NCBI GenBank assembly: GCA_036847245.1
Contig: DAIUAL010000044.1
Span: 1-18,439, forward strand
Direction: 5' to 3'
DNA: 18,439 nt
Source: UBA4661 sp002405405
GTDB lineage: Bacteria > Bacteroidota > Ignavibacteria > Kapaibacteriales > UBA4661
Shown: piece by piece, positions 8,801-15,610 of the stretch
Position numbering within the stretch: the stretch's first letter is position 1
Layout: every line of letters starts with the position of its first letter
Made by a program: the position numbers and the translations under genes
Notes under the pieces: model-generated
Database searches by the model: none
Seen by the model: only the letters and a program-made list of their open reading frames with translations
Told to the model about the DNA's origin: nothing

Positions 8801-11800
8801 TCATGCTTTGCTGGCACATTTCAAAGAACAACCTACGACTGCGGTACAAGGAGCAAAACTCTTGTACGAAAACAATACTATCCAACATGCAGGTATGGTA
8901 TATGGTGTGCGTGGCAATCGTCCCGCCGAACCCTATCATGCGTATCTCACGGTGCCGCAACATTTGCCTTTTGTCAATCGTGAGCGCAGTGTACAGTTTG
9001 TTACCGGTGCTTTCTTGGCTATTCGTGCGGAGATCTTTCGGAAGATAGGGGGCTTTGATGAAACATATTTCTTTGGGTGGGAAGACACGGATTTGTGCAT
9101 GAAAGTTCGTACACAAGGATGGAAAATTGTGTACAACCCGCAAGTGTCTGCTTATCATTATGAGTCGATTACCAAGCGGTCGATCGTCGATGAAATGACG
9201 TATGCGCAAGCTCCACATGATCTACGTAATCGCGAACATTTCATGCACAAGTGGAGTGCTCTTGTACACGACGATGCAGAGCATTTCTACGCAGAAGATG
9301 GTATTATGGTGCAGAACAATGCTCTGCAGGCAATCACACCTGAGTATGCACAGATCTTGCGACGACAGTACCGTACAAGTTTTTCAGCCCAGTATTGGTG
9401 CAAAAAGTATGAGAGCGCCGAGCATGTAGCAGTATGTCTTGGTAATGCTATCGGTGATGCGCTGTGTATGACATCAGTGTTACAAGCATTGCATACGAAA
9501 TACCCGCATGTGCGTATTCATGTCGTTGCGCCGGATCTTGTCCAAGGACTTTTTATAGGATTATCTTGTATTGATTCAACGGCTGTACCCGATACTCCGG
9601 AGGCAACAACCATATTTGAATGTGCTGACATTCTGTTGGATTACACGAATACGATTGCACGCTTGCCGGAGTACTACAATGGTATTGGCTTTCGGGATAT
9701 TTTCGGGAATCTTGCAGGTATTCATCATGAAGATTATGCAATACAATATATTCCGACCGATCATGAGCGTACTACTGTCGAGAGAATGATTGCTGAGCTT
9801 TGCGGTATGCAGAAGAGGGAGCAATGCTTACTTATCGCGGTGCAATTTCATACCGATAAAGATGCTAAGCGTTCGTATCCTCATGGTGCAGAAGTTGTAC
9901 AATCACTCTTTCGGGTGTATCCTCATGCACGTATTGTGGTGTTTGGTACAACTTCGATTGGTGTGGACGATCCAAGAATTCTCCAACCGTATCGCCATGG
10001 AGCAACACTCCGAGAGCAGATTCACTGTATACAGCACTGTGATGCAGTCATATCGATTGACAGCGCACTTTTCCATATAGGTCATGCACTTGCCAATGTT
10101 CGTGGAGTAACAACGCCAACACTCTTGCTGTGTGGTCTGACGAATCCTGCTCTCATCGGAAATCCTCAACGTGGTTTCTATGCACTCGAACATACCGCGT
10201 TGTCATGCTTGCATTGTTACTGGCAAACACCGTGTGGTATTGAGTGTATGACAAACCTTGCACCTGCTCTGGTCGTAGAAAGTTGCATGGCGATGCTCTT
10301 TCATCAGCAAGACAAAAAAACAGAATTGCCACAGGGTCTGCGTCATTCGACTACGATACTCCAAGAACGAGCAGTCGAGCGCATTGTACTGCCTGAATCT
10401 GCGGATGTGGATACCGTTTTGTCTCGACTCTTTGCTCAGAGAAGCGGTGTACGAATCGTGATCAGTGATCCGCATGGCATATTGCCGCTATATGCTGATG
10501 TATGGAATGGCATAGAAGTTGTAGGAAAAAAACAAGTACAAGGAGCAGTTGAGCAAGACTCTTTGATTGTACACAACGCATATTCGCACGAGGTATTTTC
10601 TCACAACGAATATCAACATCAGCTTACAACTATGACGGAACAATCAAAACCTTCGATTGGATTTACAGAACCCATGCATACAGCACCGGAGCGGGCAACA
10701 GGAGTATTGCCCTCGCCCTTACCTAACCCTTTGTATTTGAATCTTGGGTGTGGTCATGATGTGCGTCAAGGATTCGTGAATATCGATCTGTTTGGGAATG
10801 ATCCTCGTATTGTTGCGATGGATGTTCGGCGTATTGCTATCGAGAGTAATCTTGTCGATGGTATTATTGCCAGCGATGTGCTTCAGCAAATTCCGTATCG
10901 CGATGTACCGGCAACACTGCGTGAATGGGCACGCTTGCTGAAACCGCAAGGTGAATGTGTCTTACGGGTTCCTGCATTCTCTAAGCAGGCAGAAACCTAT
11001 AGAGAAGGTAAGTGGTCTGCCGAGCAAGCATCGGCAATAATCTTTGGTCAGCAGAAAAGCTTGGTGGATGTCAATCGTATTGCCTTCGATGCCGATACTC
11101 TGCGTGGGCACTTGGTGCAAGCAGGATTGGAAGTATCACGTATCGAAGAACAACTTGATCCGACAACCGGTTCGGTGAGTTTGATCGCCTATGCAAAGAA
11201 ATCGGCATTCCAAGATTTCCTCGTTGCAAAGCAATCACAAAGAACGATCGAACCCATAGGTTTTGCAGGGGGGGGGGCGCCAAGTACGCCTGCACCGATA
11301 CCACAACCTGCATCGCAGCCGATAGCACAACCTGTATCGCAATCTCCTGCGGAAAGACAACAAGAACCAATTGCCGTACAACCATTGCCAAGCGAGGCAG
11401 TTGTATCAACGGGTAAGCAAGCGAATATCGTGTGGGAGGGAGCGCAATTTCTGTACTCGTCCTTCGCAACGATCAATCGTGAGCAGAGCTATAATCTCTT
11501 GCAGTGTTCGGGTGTAGAATTGACGGTGATACCCTTCGGCACCGAGCAATTTTCGCCGATAGGACATAGTCGATACGAAGCAATTCATAAGCATGATATT
11601 CGCTACAAGCAAGCAGTTCCGCAAGCAATCAAAAAACTTCCCTACATCTGGGTGCGCCATACCTGGCCCCCGAAAACCGAAAAGCCGCCCGGAGCAAAAT
11701 GGGTTCTCATGCAACCATGGGAATTCAGTACCGTCCGCAAAGACCTCTATGAGGCGGCAATGTCAGCCGATGAAGTGTGGACACCCTCCACCTTCGCACG

Positions 11801-13184
11801 TTCAGCATTTCTTCGTTCGGGCATTCCTGCCGATAAAGTTCAAGTCATTCCGAATGGTGTGCGTACCGATATTTTTACGCCGTTTGGCAAGCAGGCAGAA
11901 CTGCCCACGAAGAAACGTTTTAAGTTTCTGTACATAGGAGGTACAACCTTCCGCAAAGGTATTGATCTTCTCTTACAGGCGTATGCTCAAGCATTTACCT
12001 CTGCCGATGATGTTACGCTGATCATCAAAGGCATGGGTGGTGATACATTTTATAAGAATTCGCATGTTCCGATGGATGAGCTTATCGCCGAGTTCCGCAA
12101 AACTCCGAATGCTCCTGAAATATGGTATATGGATTCGATGGTGCCCGATGAACAAGTTGCCGATCTTCTGCGTGCTTGCGATGTATTCGTTTGCCCCTCG
12201 CGTGGCGAAGGATTCAATATGCCAACGCTTGAAGCAATGGCATGTGGCAAACCCGTCATTGTTACCGAAGGCATGGCAATGGATGATTTTGTCGATGAGG
12301 AAGTCGGATGGCTCCTGCCCTCCGAGCAAGTACCACTCGATAGCATCAAAGAGCAATTGGTCGGTGAAGCATATTTGTTGGTGCCGCGTGTGGAGGATAT
12401 TATCACCGCTATGCAATATGCATATCAGAATCCGCTGGTAGCCGCAACAAAGGGTATGGATGCCGCTTTGCGTGCACGTACCGAGTGGACATGGAATCGT
12501 GCAACGCTCAAGGCATTGCATCGTGTCGATCATATCTTGGGTACAACGCTTGCCAAGCAATCGGAAGAATCGCTCGCCGATAAAGACGATGGCATTATTG
12601 CTTTTGGTAAAGCAGAGCAAGAGTATTTCGCCGGTCGTGTAGATGAGGCAATCGAACTTTACCATGTGGCAATACGCATGGGGGGCTTGTCGGAACAATA
12701 CGCGGTATTGGCTCTGCATCGTTTGGCTTCATTCTGTATTCAGGATAAGCAATATGCACTGGCTGAAGAGTGCTTGGTAAAATGTGATGTTATAAGCGAA
12801 GATCATCCTGATACGATGTATCTCGAGGCAACGCTTGCCCGTTTGCGCGGTGAATCAGAAAATGCCATTGTTCTTTTTATGGCACTCATGGAAGGGTGGA
12901 AATACCATCGCTTTGTTTCGCGTATCGGTATCACATTAGACTTAATTTTGTGCGAGTGTGCCGAATGTTTGTATCGCGAAAATGCGAAAGAAGAAGCCCG
13001 TGATATGTTTGCGTTGGCGGTCGAGGTCAATGCTGATAATGCCAATGGTTGGTTTGGTGCGGGTGTGTGCCTGCGTGATCTTGGCGACAAAGCAAATGCC
13101 CGTATCATGTTGGAGCGTGCTCTTGAAATCGATCCGGACTTTGCTCCTGCACAACAAGAATTGGCAGAACTCTCGAAAGAATAA
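5832..13184 (+). CDS. 2450-residue multidomain glycosyltransferase/methyltransferase with C-terminal TPRs
   Basis: Modules in order. (1) ~1-260: GT-A nucleotide-sugar transferase with YLDADLFFY (D108, D110) and GDQGYLNDW (187-195). (2) ~353-600: GT2, NANADDRH (441-448) in place of DxD. (3) ~631-880: GT2, YLDDDDAF (D717-720) and HEDWELW (E809, D810). (4) ~896-1160: rhamnosyltransferase-like GT2, LNNDT (979-983) and GWEDTDLC (E1084, D1085, D1087). (5) ~1197-1490: GT9 heptosyltransferase-like, GNAIGD (1204-1209) and SIDSALFHIGHA (1408-1419). (6) ~1632-1795: SAM methyltransferase, LNLGCG (1636-1641). (7) Gly run and Pro/Gln-rich linker 1813-1855. (8) ~1864-2235: GT4 with the EX7E motif EGFNMPTLE (2126-2134). 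(9) ~2253-2450: TPRs. It probably builds most of a surface glycan chain, with the TPRs contacting partners. The ATG is 11 nt after the aminotransferase stop and has no Shine-Dalgarno site. G10 at codons 1813-1816 makes it a candidate phase-variable gene. Acceptor unknown; a protein glycan or an O-antigen-like polymer are both possible. Confidence 0.9.
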   Translation: MRYYCTYFDANYLLRGVAMIDSLRRHDPEAWRMYVVCLDSATYQFLVRLAWECIIPIRFHEEIERDDHALLSAKEGRSVAEYCWTCTPTIIRHCLLRDPSIPMLTYLDADLFFYSNPQPIFDEFGTKSMLIHEHRFPKRLEHLAENGVYNVGLMCFRNDATAHSVLEWWRERCIEWCYATPDNGRMGDQGYLNDWTTRFPHIHVLRHVGAGIAPWNQDNYAISKHDDGRVLIDHDRLVFYHFHSITILAPSVIIPSKHTDYHYTPALIEHCCLPYFSALHEAAAVIAQVDSTMLKYDTAPAQYPRLCVHESALVQLHQQLQSLTAVRIGAWSFYGEIFENVLPKHDIESGKYRVSAIVSAYNARAFIEGCLQDLIEQTLFQQGMLEVIVVISGSPEHEEDIVARYAERYPDHIRWIRTERETLYAAWNRGIRMARGMYITNANADDRHRPDALALMAEYLDKHSDVGVVYADQFISDIPNDSFQTTTSHTVWGWPEFSYQELERRNIVGPQPLWRARLHAEYGYFLEEFKVAADYEFWLRIGHSVSIKKLPQVLGIYYRNQAQGLELSQNDITAQETDAIRARYRILERGIIPIGTHPVELDERLVRLIPYHTPLRPQAHDVILQAQIHEPRVSIIVPTMGNRNAMLLDAVRSILAQSFPSIEIIIVNDGGNDVEQVLRSLPIEQITYLRLHHNSGLASARNVGLVHTRGRYIGYLDDDDAFYPHHVTTLVQALQNGTERVVYSTSYRATQVCNHDGSYTTTDRTITHNAQCTLAEMMVGNFTPVLCVLHERYCIDVVGGFDERLSSHEDWELWIRMNLQFPFRHVPEITCEYSWRTDGSSMTSAKHDDMMHTMQMIYDWYAPFTAEHPALRQAQNNQLAWMQRQYAEQQKAHQPALSIIIVTHNNLHFTQQCLTSIRATIGTIKHEVIIVDNASTDGTQAWLQEQHSVRVILNDRNESFSHANNQGAEHSRGKYLVFLNNDTKIAEGSFHALLAHFKEQPTTAVQGAKLLYENNTIQHAGMVYGVRGNRPAEPYHAYLTVPQHLPFVNRERSVQFVTGAFLAIRAEIFRKIGGFDETYFFGWEDTDLCMKVRTQGWKIVYNPQVSAYHYESITKRSIVDEMTYAQAPHDLRNREHFMHKWSALVHDDAEHFYAEDGIMVQNNALQAITPEYAQILRRQYRTSFSAQYWCKKYESAEHVAVCLGNAIGDALCMTSVLQALHTKYPHVRIHVVAPDLVQGLFIGLSCIDSTAVPDTPEATTIFECADILLDYTNTIARLPEYYNGIGFRDIFGNLAGIHHEDYAIQYIPTDHERTTVERMIAELCGMQKREQCLLIAVQFHTDKDAKRSYPHGAEVVQSLFRVYPHARIVVFGTTSIGVDDPRILQPYRHGATLREQIHCIQHCDAVISIDSALFHIGHALANVRGVTTPTLLLCGLTNPALIGNPQRGFYALEHTALSCLHCYWQTPCGIECMTNLAPALVVESCMAMLFHQQDKKTELPQGLRHSTTILQERAVERIVLPESADVDTVLSRLFAQRSGVRIVISDPHGILPLYADVWNGIEVVGKKQVQGAVEQDSLIVHNAYSHEVFSHNEYQHQLTTMTEQSKPSIGFTEPMHTAPERATGVLPSPLPNPLYLNLGCGHDVRQGFVNIDLFGNDPRIVAMDVRRIAIESNLVDGIIASDVLQQIPYRDVPATLREWARLLKPQGECVLRVPAFSKQAETYREGKWSAEQASAIIFGQQKSLVDVNRIAFDADTLRGHLVQAGLEVSRIEEQLDPTTGSVSLIAYAKKSAFQDFLVAKQSQRTIEPIGFAGGGAPSTPAPIPQPASQPIAQPVSQSPAERQQEPIAVQPLPSEAVVSTGKQANIVWEGAQFLYSSFATINREQSYNLLQCSGVELTVIPFGTEQFSPIGHSRYEAIHKHDIRYKQAVPQAIKKLPYIWVRHTWPPKTEKPPGAKWVLMQPWEFSTVRKDLYEAAMSADEVWTPSTFARSAFLRSGIPADKVQVIPNGVRTDIFTPFGKQAELPTKKRFKFLYIGGTTFRKGIDLLLQAYAQAFTSADDVTLIIKGMGGDTFYKNSHVPMDELIAEFRKTPNAPEIWYMDSMVPDEQVADLLRACDVFVCPSRGEGFNMPTLEAMACGKPVIVTEGMAMDDFVDEEVGWLLPSEQVPLDSIKEQLVGEAYLLVPRVEDIITAMQYAYQNPLVAATKGMDAALRARTEWTWNRATLKALHRVDHILGTTLAKQSEESLADKDDGIIAFGKAEQEYFAGRVDEAIELYHVAIRMGGLSEQYAVLALHRLASFCIQDKQYALAEECLVKCDVISEDHPDTMYLEATLARLRGESENAIVLFMALMEGWKYHRFVSRIGITLDLILCECAECLYRENAKEEARDMFALAVEVNADNANGWFGAGVCLRDLGDKANARIMLERALEIDPDFAPAQQELAELSKE
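11268..11277 (+). repeat. Poly-G tract (G10) inside the giant glycosyltransferase gene
   Basis: Ten consecutive G encode part of AGGGAP between the methyltransferase domain and the Pro/Gln-rich linker. The frame as given is open. Losing one G brings a TAG at 11323-11325 into frame (product about 1830 residues); gaining one G brings a TAA at 11414-11416 into frame (about 1861 residues). Either change removes the GT4 and TPR modules. Homopolymer G tracts of this length inside surface-glycan genes are classic slipped-strand phase-variation sites in other bacteria. Other G runs noticed in these genes are G6 or shorter (773-778, 12680-12685). Confidence 0.75.
11301..11348 (+). repeat. 24-nt imperfect tandem repeat coding the PQPASQPI/AQPVSQSP linker
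   Basis: Two adjacent 24-nt units (11301-11324 and 11325-11348) share 15 of their first 17 bases and encode two 8-residue Pro/Gln/Ser units. They form a flexible interdomain linker directly after the poly-G tract. Copy number could vary in frame without breaking the protein, changing linker length only. Confidence 0.6.
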
Positions 13185-13313
13185 TTATCACAATACTCCC
13201 GTGCAGGTTTCTTGAATATGTCTTCTGCATGGCATACACAGCAGTATTTAACAAGGAAGTTACCCCCGACAATGTGTTGGAAGAAAACACACTCTATGCC
13301 ATACAGAGATTAT

Positions 13314-13352
13314 AAGTCCATTCCCGTAGTGATACAGTGATGGACTTTTTTT
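13314..13352 (+). terminator. Rho-independent terminator of the glycan operon
   Basis: An 8-bp perfect stem AAGTCCAT (13314-13321) / ATGGACTT (13340-13347) with an 18-nt loop is directly followed by a T run (13346-13352). It lies 130 nt after the stop of the giant glycosyltransferase gene and separates that operon from the LytTR gene. The long loop makes it moderate in strength. Confidence 0.65.
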
Positions 13353-13440
13353 ATTGGGGATGGCATGGCTCAATAACTGTACAAAAAGCAGAAAAAAAAC
13401 TCTTTACATATTCTGCTGTGGTTATAGTGATGTTTATATT

Positions 13441-13470
13441 GCGGTAGTGCGCGGTAGTGGGCAGTAGTGC
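13441..13470. promoter_or_regulatory. Three tandem 10-bp repeats upstream of the LytTR gene, possible operator
   Basis: GCGGTAGTGC, GCGGTAGTGG and GCAGTAGTGC follow each other without gaps, 33-62 nt before the preferred ATG of the LytTR regulator. A 10-bp period places each unit on the same face of the helix. LytTR-domain proteins are known to bind direct repeats, so autoregulation is a reasonable inference. The repeat itself is seen directly; binding is not shown. The third copy contains a GTG in frame with the gene. Confidence 0.45.
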
Positions 13471-13502
13471 GCTTGCCTTGTCTAATAATTCTCAGCGTTT
13501 GT

Positions 13503-14324
13503 ATGCCTCTTCATTGTCTTGTTATTCATGGTCGGCGAGAGATTGCTGATCTTGTCGAGCAAATTCTTCAGAAAGTTTTAGGCGATCATATTGGTACACT
13601 AGGATATTGTGCCACCGTTGAGGATGGTTTTGATGCTCTCTGTACGATTCAGCCATCACTTGTCTTTTGCGATATTGGCTGGCAAAGCGCATTAGCAGAT
13701 CGCATCTTTGCCGACCCGAACACTATCGAGATGATTGCACCTTTTATCATCATCAATATAGGCGAACCACAAAGTGGTGATAGTATGAGTTTGGGGATCA
13801 ATGCCGGTCATCTTGTACAATTAGCATTTCGTAATGCACTGATGCCTCCGGCGGATGCACCTTCTTACGGAAGATACGCCAATATTCAGTACGAAGCTTT
13901 GCCCTATAGTGTCGGTTCGGCATATAGTACCGGTCCGATAGATGCTATCGACAGACTTGTTATCAATACAGGCTCAGAAAGGCAATTAGTACGAATAGCC
14001 GACATTGTGTACTGCGAAGCATATCTCACGGGGGCAAAATTTGTACTGGCGTCGGGTAGAGCGATGATTGCAAATCAAGGGGTGAAAGCATGGAGTGTTA
14101 TGTTGGAAAATATGTCTCCATCGACGATGGTGCAAATTTCTCGTGATGTTATCGTCAATGTTGATTATGTCGAAAAAACATACTTCGAGAACAAACACTT
14201 GCATGTAGCGGTACGTATCAACAACTCCAATGATGGAGGAGAGTCGTTCAAAGTGTCGCGTAATTATCGCCATGTATTAGACCAACGTATCAACGCTCGT
14301 TATCTATCTCTACCGGAGAAGTGA
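13503..14324 (+). CDS. LytTR-domain response-regulator-like transcription factor with degenerate receiver (273 aa)
   Basis: The C-terminal half (~150-262) is a LytTR DNA-binding domain: IADIVYCEAYLTGAKFVL (165-182) and MVQISRDVIVNVDYVEK (209-225) match its conserved strands. The N-terminal ~115 residues have the length and pattern of a CheY-like receiver (LVFCDIGW with D57 at the phosphoacceptor position). However, the acidic pair normally near residues 8-10 is I-H-G (8-10) and the conserved Thr/Lys region is not recognisable. It may therefore work without phosphorylation or sense something else. Family members act as cytoplasmic activators, often of surface, secretion or fimbrial genes. The frame is open upstream to a GTG at 13467, but the ATG at 13503 gives the standard short receiver start. 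No Shine-Dalgarno site. No histidine kinase is adjacent. Tandem 10-bp repeats upstream may be its own operator. Confidence 0.8.
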   Translation: MPLHCLVIHGRREIADLVEQILQKVLGDHIGTLGYCATVEDGFDALCTIQPSLVFCDIGWQSALADRIFADPNTIEMIAPFIIINIGEPQSGDSMSLGINAGHLVQLAFRNALMPPADAPSYGRYANIQYEALPYSVGSAYSTGPIDAIDRLVINTGSERQLVRIADIVYCEAYLTGAKFVLASGRAMIANQGVKAWSVMLENMSPSTMVQISRDVIVNVDYVEKTYFENKHLHVAVRINNSNDGGESFKVSRNYRHVLDQRINARYLSLPEK

Positions 14325-14334
14325 GTACTCACTT
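14319..14334. repeat. 16-bp perfect palindrome overlapping the LytTR stop codon
   Basis: AAGTGAGTACTCACTT has no central loop and contains the TGA stop of the LytTR gene (14322-14324). It is not followed by a T run, so it is not a standard intrinsic terminator. It could be an operator or attachment-type site at the boundary of the downstream repeat cassette; function unknown. Confidence 0.45.
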
Positions 14335-14360
14335 GCTTTGAAAATATGTGCAAGACATCC

Positions 14361-14546
14361 CTCAAAAACCACCCTTGACGAAAAATCATGCAAAAAACAC
14401 CCCGATTTTGCAAAAGTGTCGGTGCATTTCGATGGCTCTGTGTCGCATCCTGTACGATTTTTGTCGCACTTCATACGATTGTATCGCACTGTGGGCTTTG
14501 GGCTATTGCAAAGACACCAATAGTGTGGTATGTTCGCGCCGCGTTT
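14361..14546. repeat. ~186-bp intergenic repeat, copy A
   Basis: This stretch recurs in the same orientation at 16364-16550. Positions 14379-14499 match 16383-16503 without a difference (121 bp); two substitutions follow (14500 and 14505), then 14506-14546 is identical again. The first ~18 bp are more diverged, with one indel. Inside, TCGCA...CGAT elements recur at about 20-24-bp spacing (14419, 14443, 14464, 14484). No terminal inverted repeats or target-site duplications were seen, so it is not an obvious insertion sequence. It precedes a lipoprotein gene, as does copy B. Confidence 0.9.
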
Positions 14547-14552
14547 GGGTGA
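14388..14552 (+). CDS. Possible 54-aa membrane peptide encoded by repeat copy A
   Basis: ATG to TGA within the repeat gives a short protein with a basic N-terminus (MQKTPRFCKSVGAFRW), a hydrophobic middle that repeats every seven residues (VASCTIF, VALHTIV) and a second hydrophobic patch near residues 37-50. The corresponding frame in copy B keeps everything up to the divergence point. The two base differences change Trp to Leu and Ile to Leu, both conservative for a membrane segment. There is no ribosome site, and a second frame is also open across the repeat (its stop at 14521-14523 is conserved), so coding is uncertain and non-coding repeat is equally likely. Confidence 0.25.
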   Translation: MQKTPRFCKSVGAFRWLCVASCTIFVALHTIVSHCGLWAIAKTPIVWYVRAAFG

Positions 14553-14727
14553 TGGTAGCCAAGGCGCAGAAAACGTGTGTGAATGATAAGACAACACAGT
14601 AAAAAAATCGCACAAAGAAGTTTAGTCTACCTCTTCATGCGAGTGTGAGTAGAACAAGAACCATTCCAGCCGGTTTAGACGTTTTGCCCACACACAAACA
14701 TAATAAATTAAAAAGGTAGGCGACATG

Positions 14728-14798
14728 TTTTTCAAGGAGTCGTTATGACGACAAACAATAGTTCACTGATTACTGTATCCGTAGCGTATCTACGCAAA
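14728..14798 (+). repeat. Conserved ribosome-site/leader block, copy A
   Basis: From TTTTTC through AAGGAGT and the first ~18 codons of the lipoprotein gene this block matches 16717-16788 almost base for base: about five substitutions in the first 53 coding bases and one extra A in the second copy's ribosome site. Similarity ends after codon ~18. Several of the base changes alter the amino acid, so the DNA or RNA sequence may be what is conserved or recently copied. Confidence 0.8.
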
Positions 14799-15608
14799 CG
14801 AATTTTAATGCTCAGCTCAATGGGCATTATGTCGTTAGTACTTGTATCTTGCACCGATCCTATTGATACATTGAATGTTTCACATCGGACAACCCCAGAA
14901 GGTACAGAAGTAGCTCAACAAGATAAGGTATCGGGAAGGTCTCTAGAGAAAAATAAAGACTATGAACACGGCGCGATCAAGAATATTCCGCTAAACTCAG
15001 ATGAGTTACAAAACTTTCGACTGAAACCTATCTCGGCATCTTCTTTACCTAAAGGTATGAAAGTAAAAGAATTTGCAACTATGGAAGAGGCGAAAAAGTT
15101 TATTGCTCAACAGCTACAATCCTTGTCGTTTCAAGCAGAAAACACACTAACGGAAAATCTAGCAGGTGAGATAACATCATTGACTGATGACCGTGTTGAT
15201 GAATTCGCTCCAAGAATACACCCTGGTGCGGGATATTCAAATGACTATGGTAGAGGAATGGGTGTTGTTGATATTGTTATTCAGCAAGGTTGGTTTTCAA
15301 ACATTCATTTTAGCTTTCAGACTTGGCTTGGTGCTCATGGTTGGTCAGTAACGAATTGGGATGGTCCGGCAAGTATCTATATGACTGGAGTGACGATAGG
15401 ATGGTCTATTCAAAACTTTGCTGTAACTTCGTATCAACCGACAACTTTTACAGACGGTCCTTTTACATTTTATATTGATATGACTGTTCCGTTTGGAATA
15501 CAAATAGCTGGCGTTACGTTTGGGGAAACTGCACGTGTTGAGTGCGAAGTTGTTTATAACCCACGCACTAACCGTTGTAGAGTGTTCTCTAGAATTCGTT
15601 GGGATTAA
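14745..15608 (+). CDS. Predicted surface/periplasmic lipoprotein, unknown family (287 aa)
   Basis: A strong AAGGAGT site (14734-14740) sits 4 nt before the ATG. The N-terminus MTTNNSSLITVSVAYLRKR is polar and basic, followed by a hydrophobic stretch (20-35) ending in a lipobox L33-V-S-C36; signal peptidase II processing with lipidation of C36 is expected. The mature part is polar and charged up to ~150 (KEFATMEEAKKFIAQQLQSL, 108-127, looks helical), then rich in aromatics and beta-prone residues with many Gly/Asn/Thr (160-287). I do not recognise the domain. The first 20 residues are shared with the lipoprotein at 16735 and the rest is not, so the two look like different bodies behind one signal/leader module. 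It is probably followed in the same direction by the two small membrane-protein genes. Confidence 0.8.
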   Translation: MTTNNSSLITVSVAYLRKRILMLSSMGIMSLVLVSCTDPIDTLNVSHRTTPEGTEVAQQDKVSGRSLEKNKDYEHGAIKNIPLNSDELQNFRLKPISASSLPKGMKVKEFATMEEAKKFIAQQLQSLSFQAENTLTENLAGEITSLTDDRVDEFAPRIHPGAGYSNDYGRGMGVVDIVIQQGWFSNIHFSFQTWLGAHGWSVTNWDGPASIYMTGVTIGWSIQNFAVTSYQPTTFTDGPFTFYIDMTVPFGIQIAGVTFGETARVECEVVYNPRTNRCRVFSRIRWD

Positions 15609-15610
15609 TC

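Larger units (their letters stand above)
13185..13502. other. Intergenic region between the glycan operon and the LytTR gene
   Basis: 318 nt without a convincing gene. It holds an 8-bp inverted repeat (ATGGCATA 13229-13236 / TATGCCAT 13295-13302), the operon terminator (13314-13352), a 7-bp inverted repeat (AGCAGAA 13387-13393 / TTCTGCT 13411-13417), a possible weak promoter (TTTACA 13403-13408, TATAGT 13423-13428, only 14 nt apart) and the tandem 10-mers at 13441-13470. A 40-codon open frame at 13218-13340 runs into the terminator stem and has no ribosome site, so it is not called. Confidence 0.5.

Noticed and set aside
11973..12719. Minus-strand open frame of 248 codons
   Set aside because: It is antisense to the GT4/TPR part of the giant gene, which has the EX7E motif and TPRs; the antisense protein is Cys/His-rich without domain features.
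13218..13340. 40-codon open frame after the glycan operon
   Set aside because: It has no ribosome site, runs into the terminator stem, and its product shows no recognisable pattern.
14418..14490. CRISPR-like array within the repeat
   Set aside because: The spacing is only 20-24 bp, the units are imperfect, there are no spacer-length unique segments, and no cas genes are in the window.
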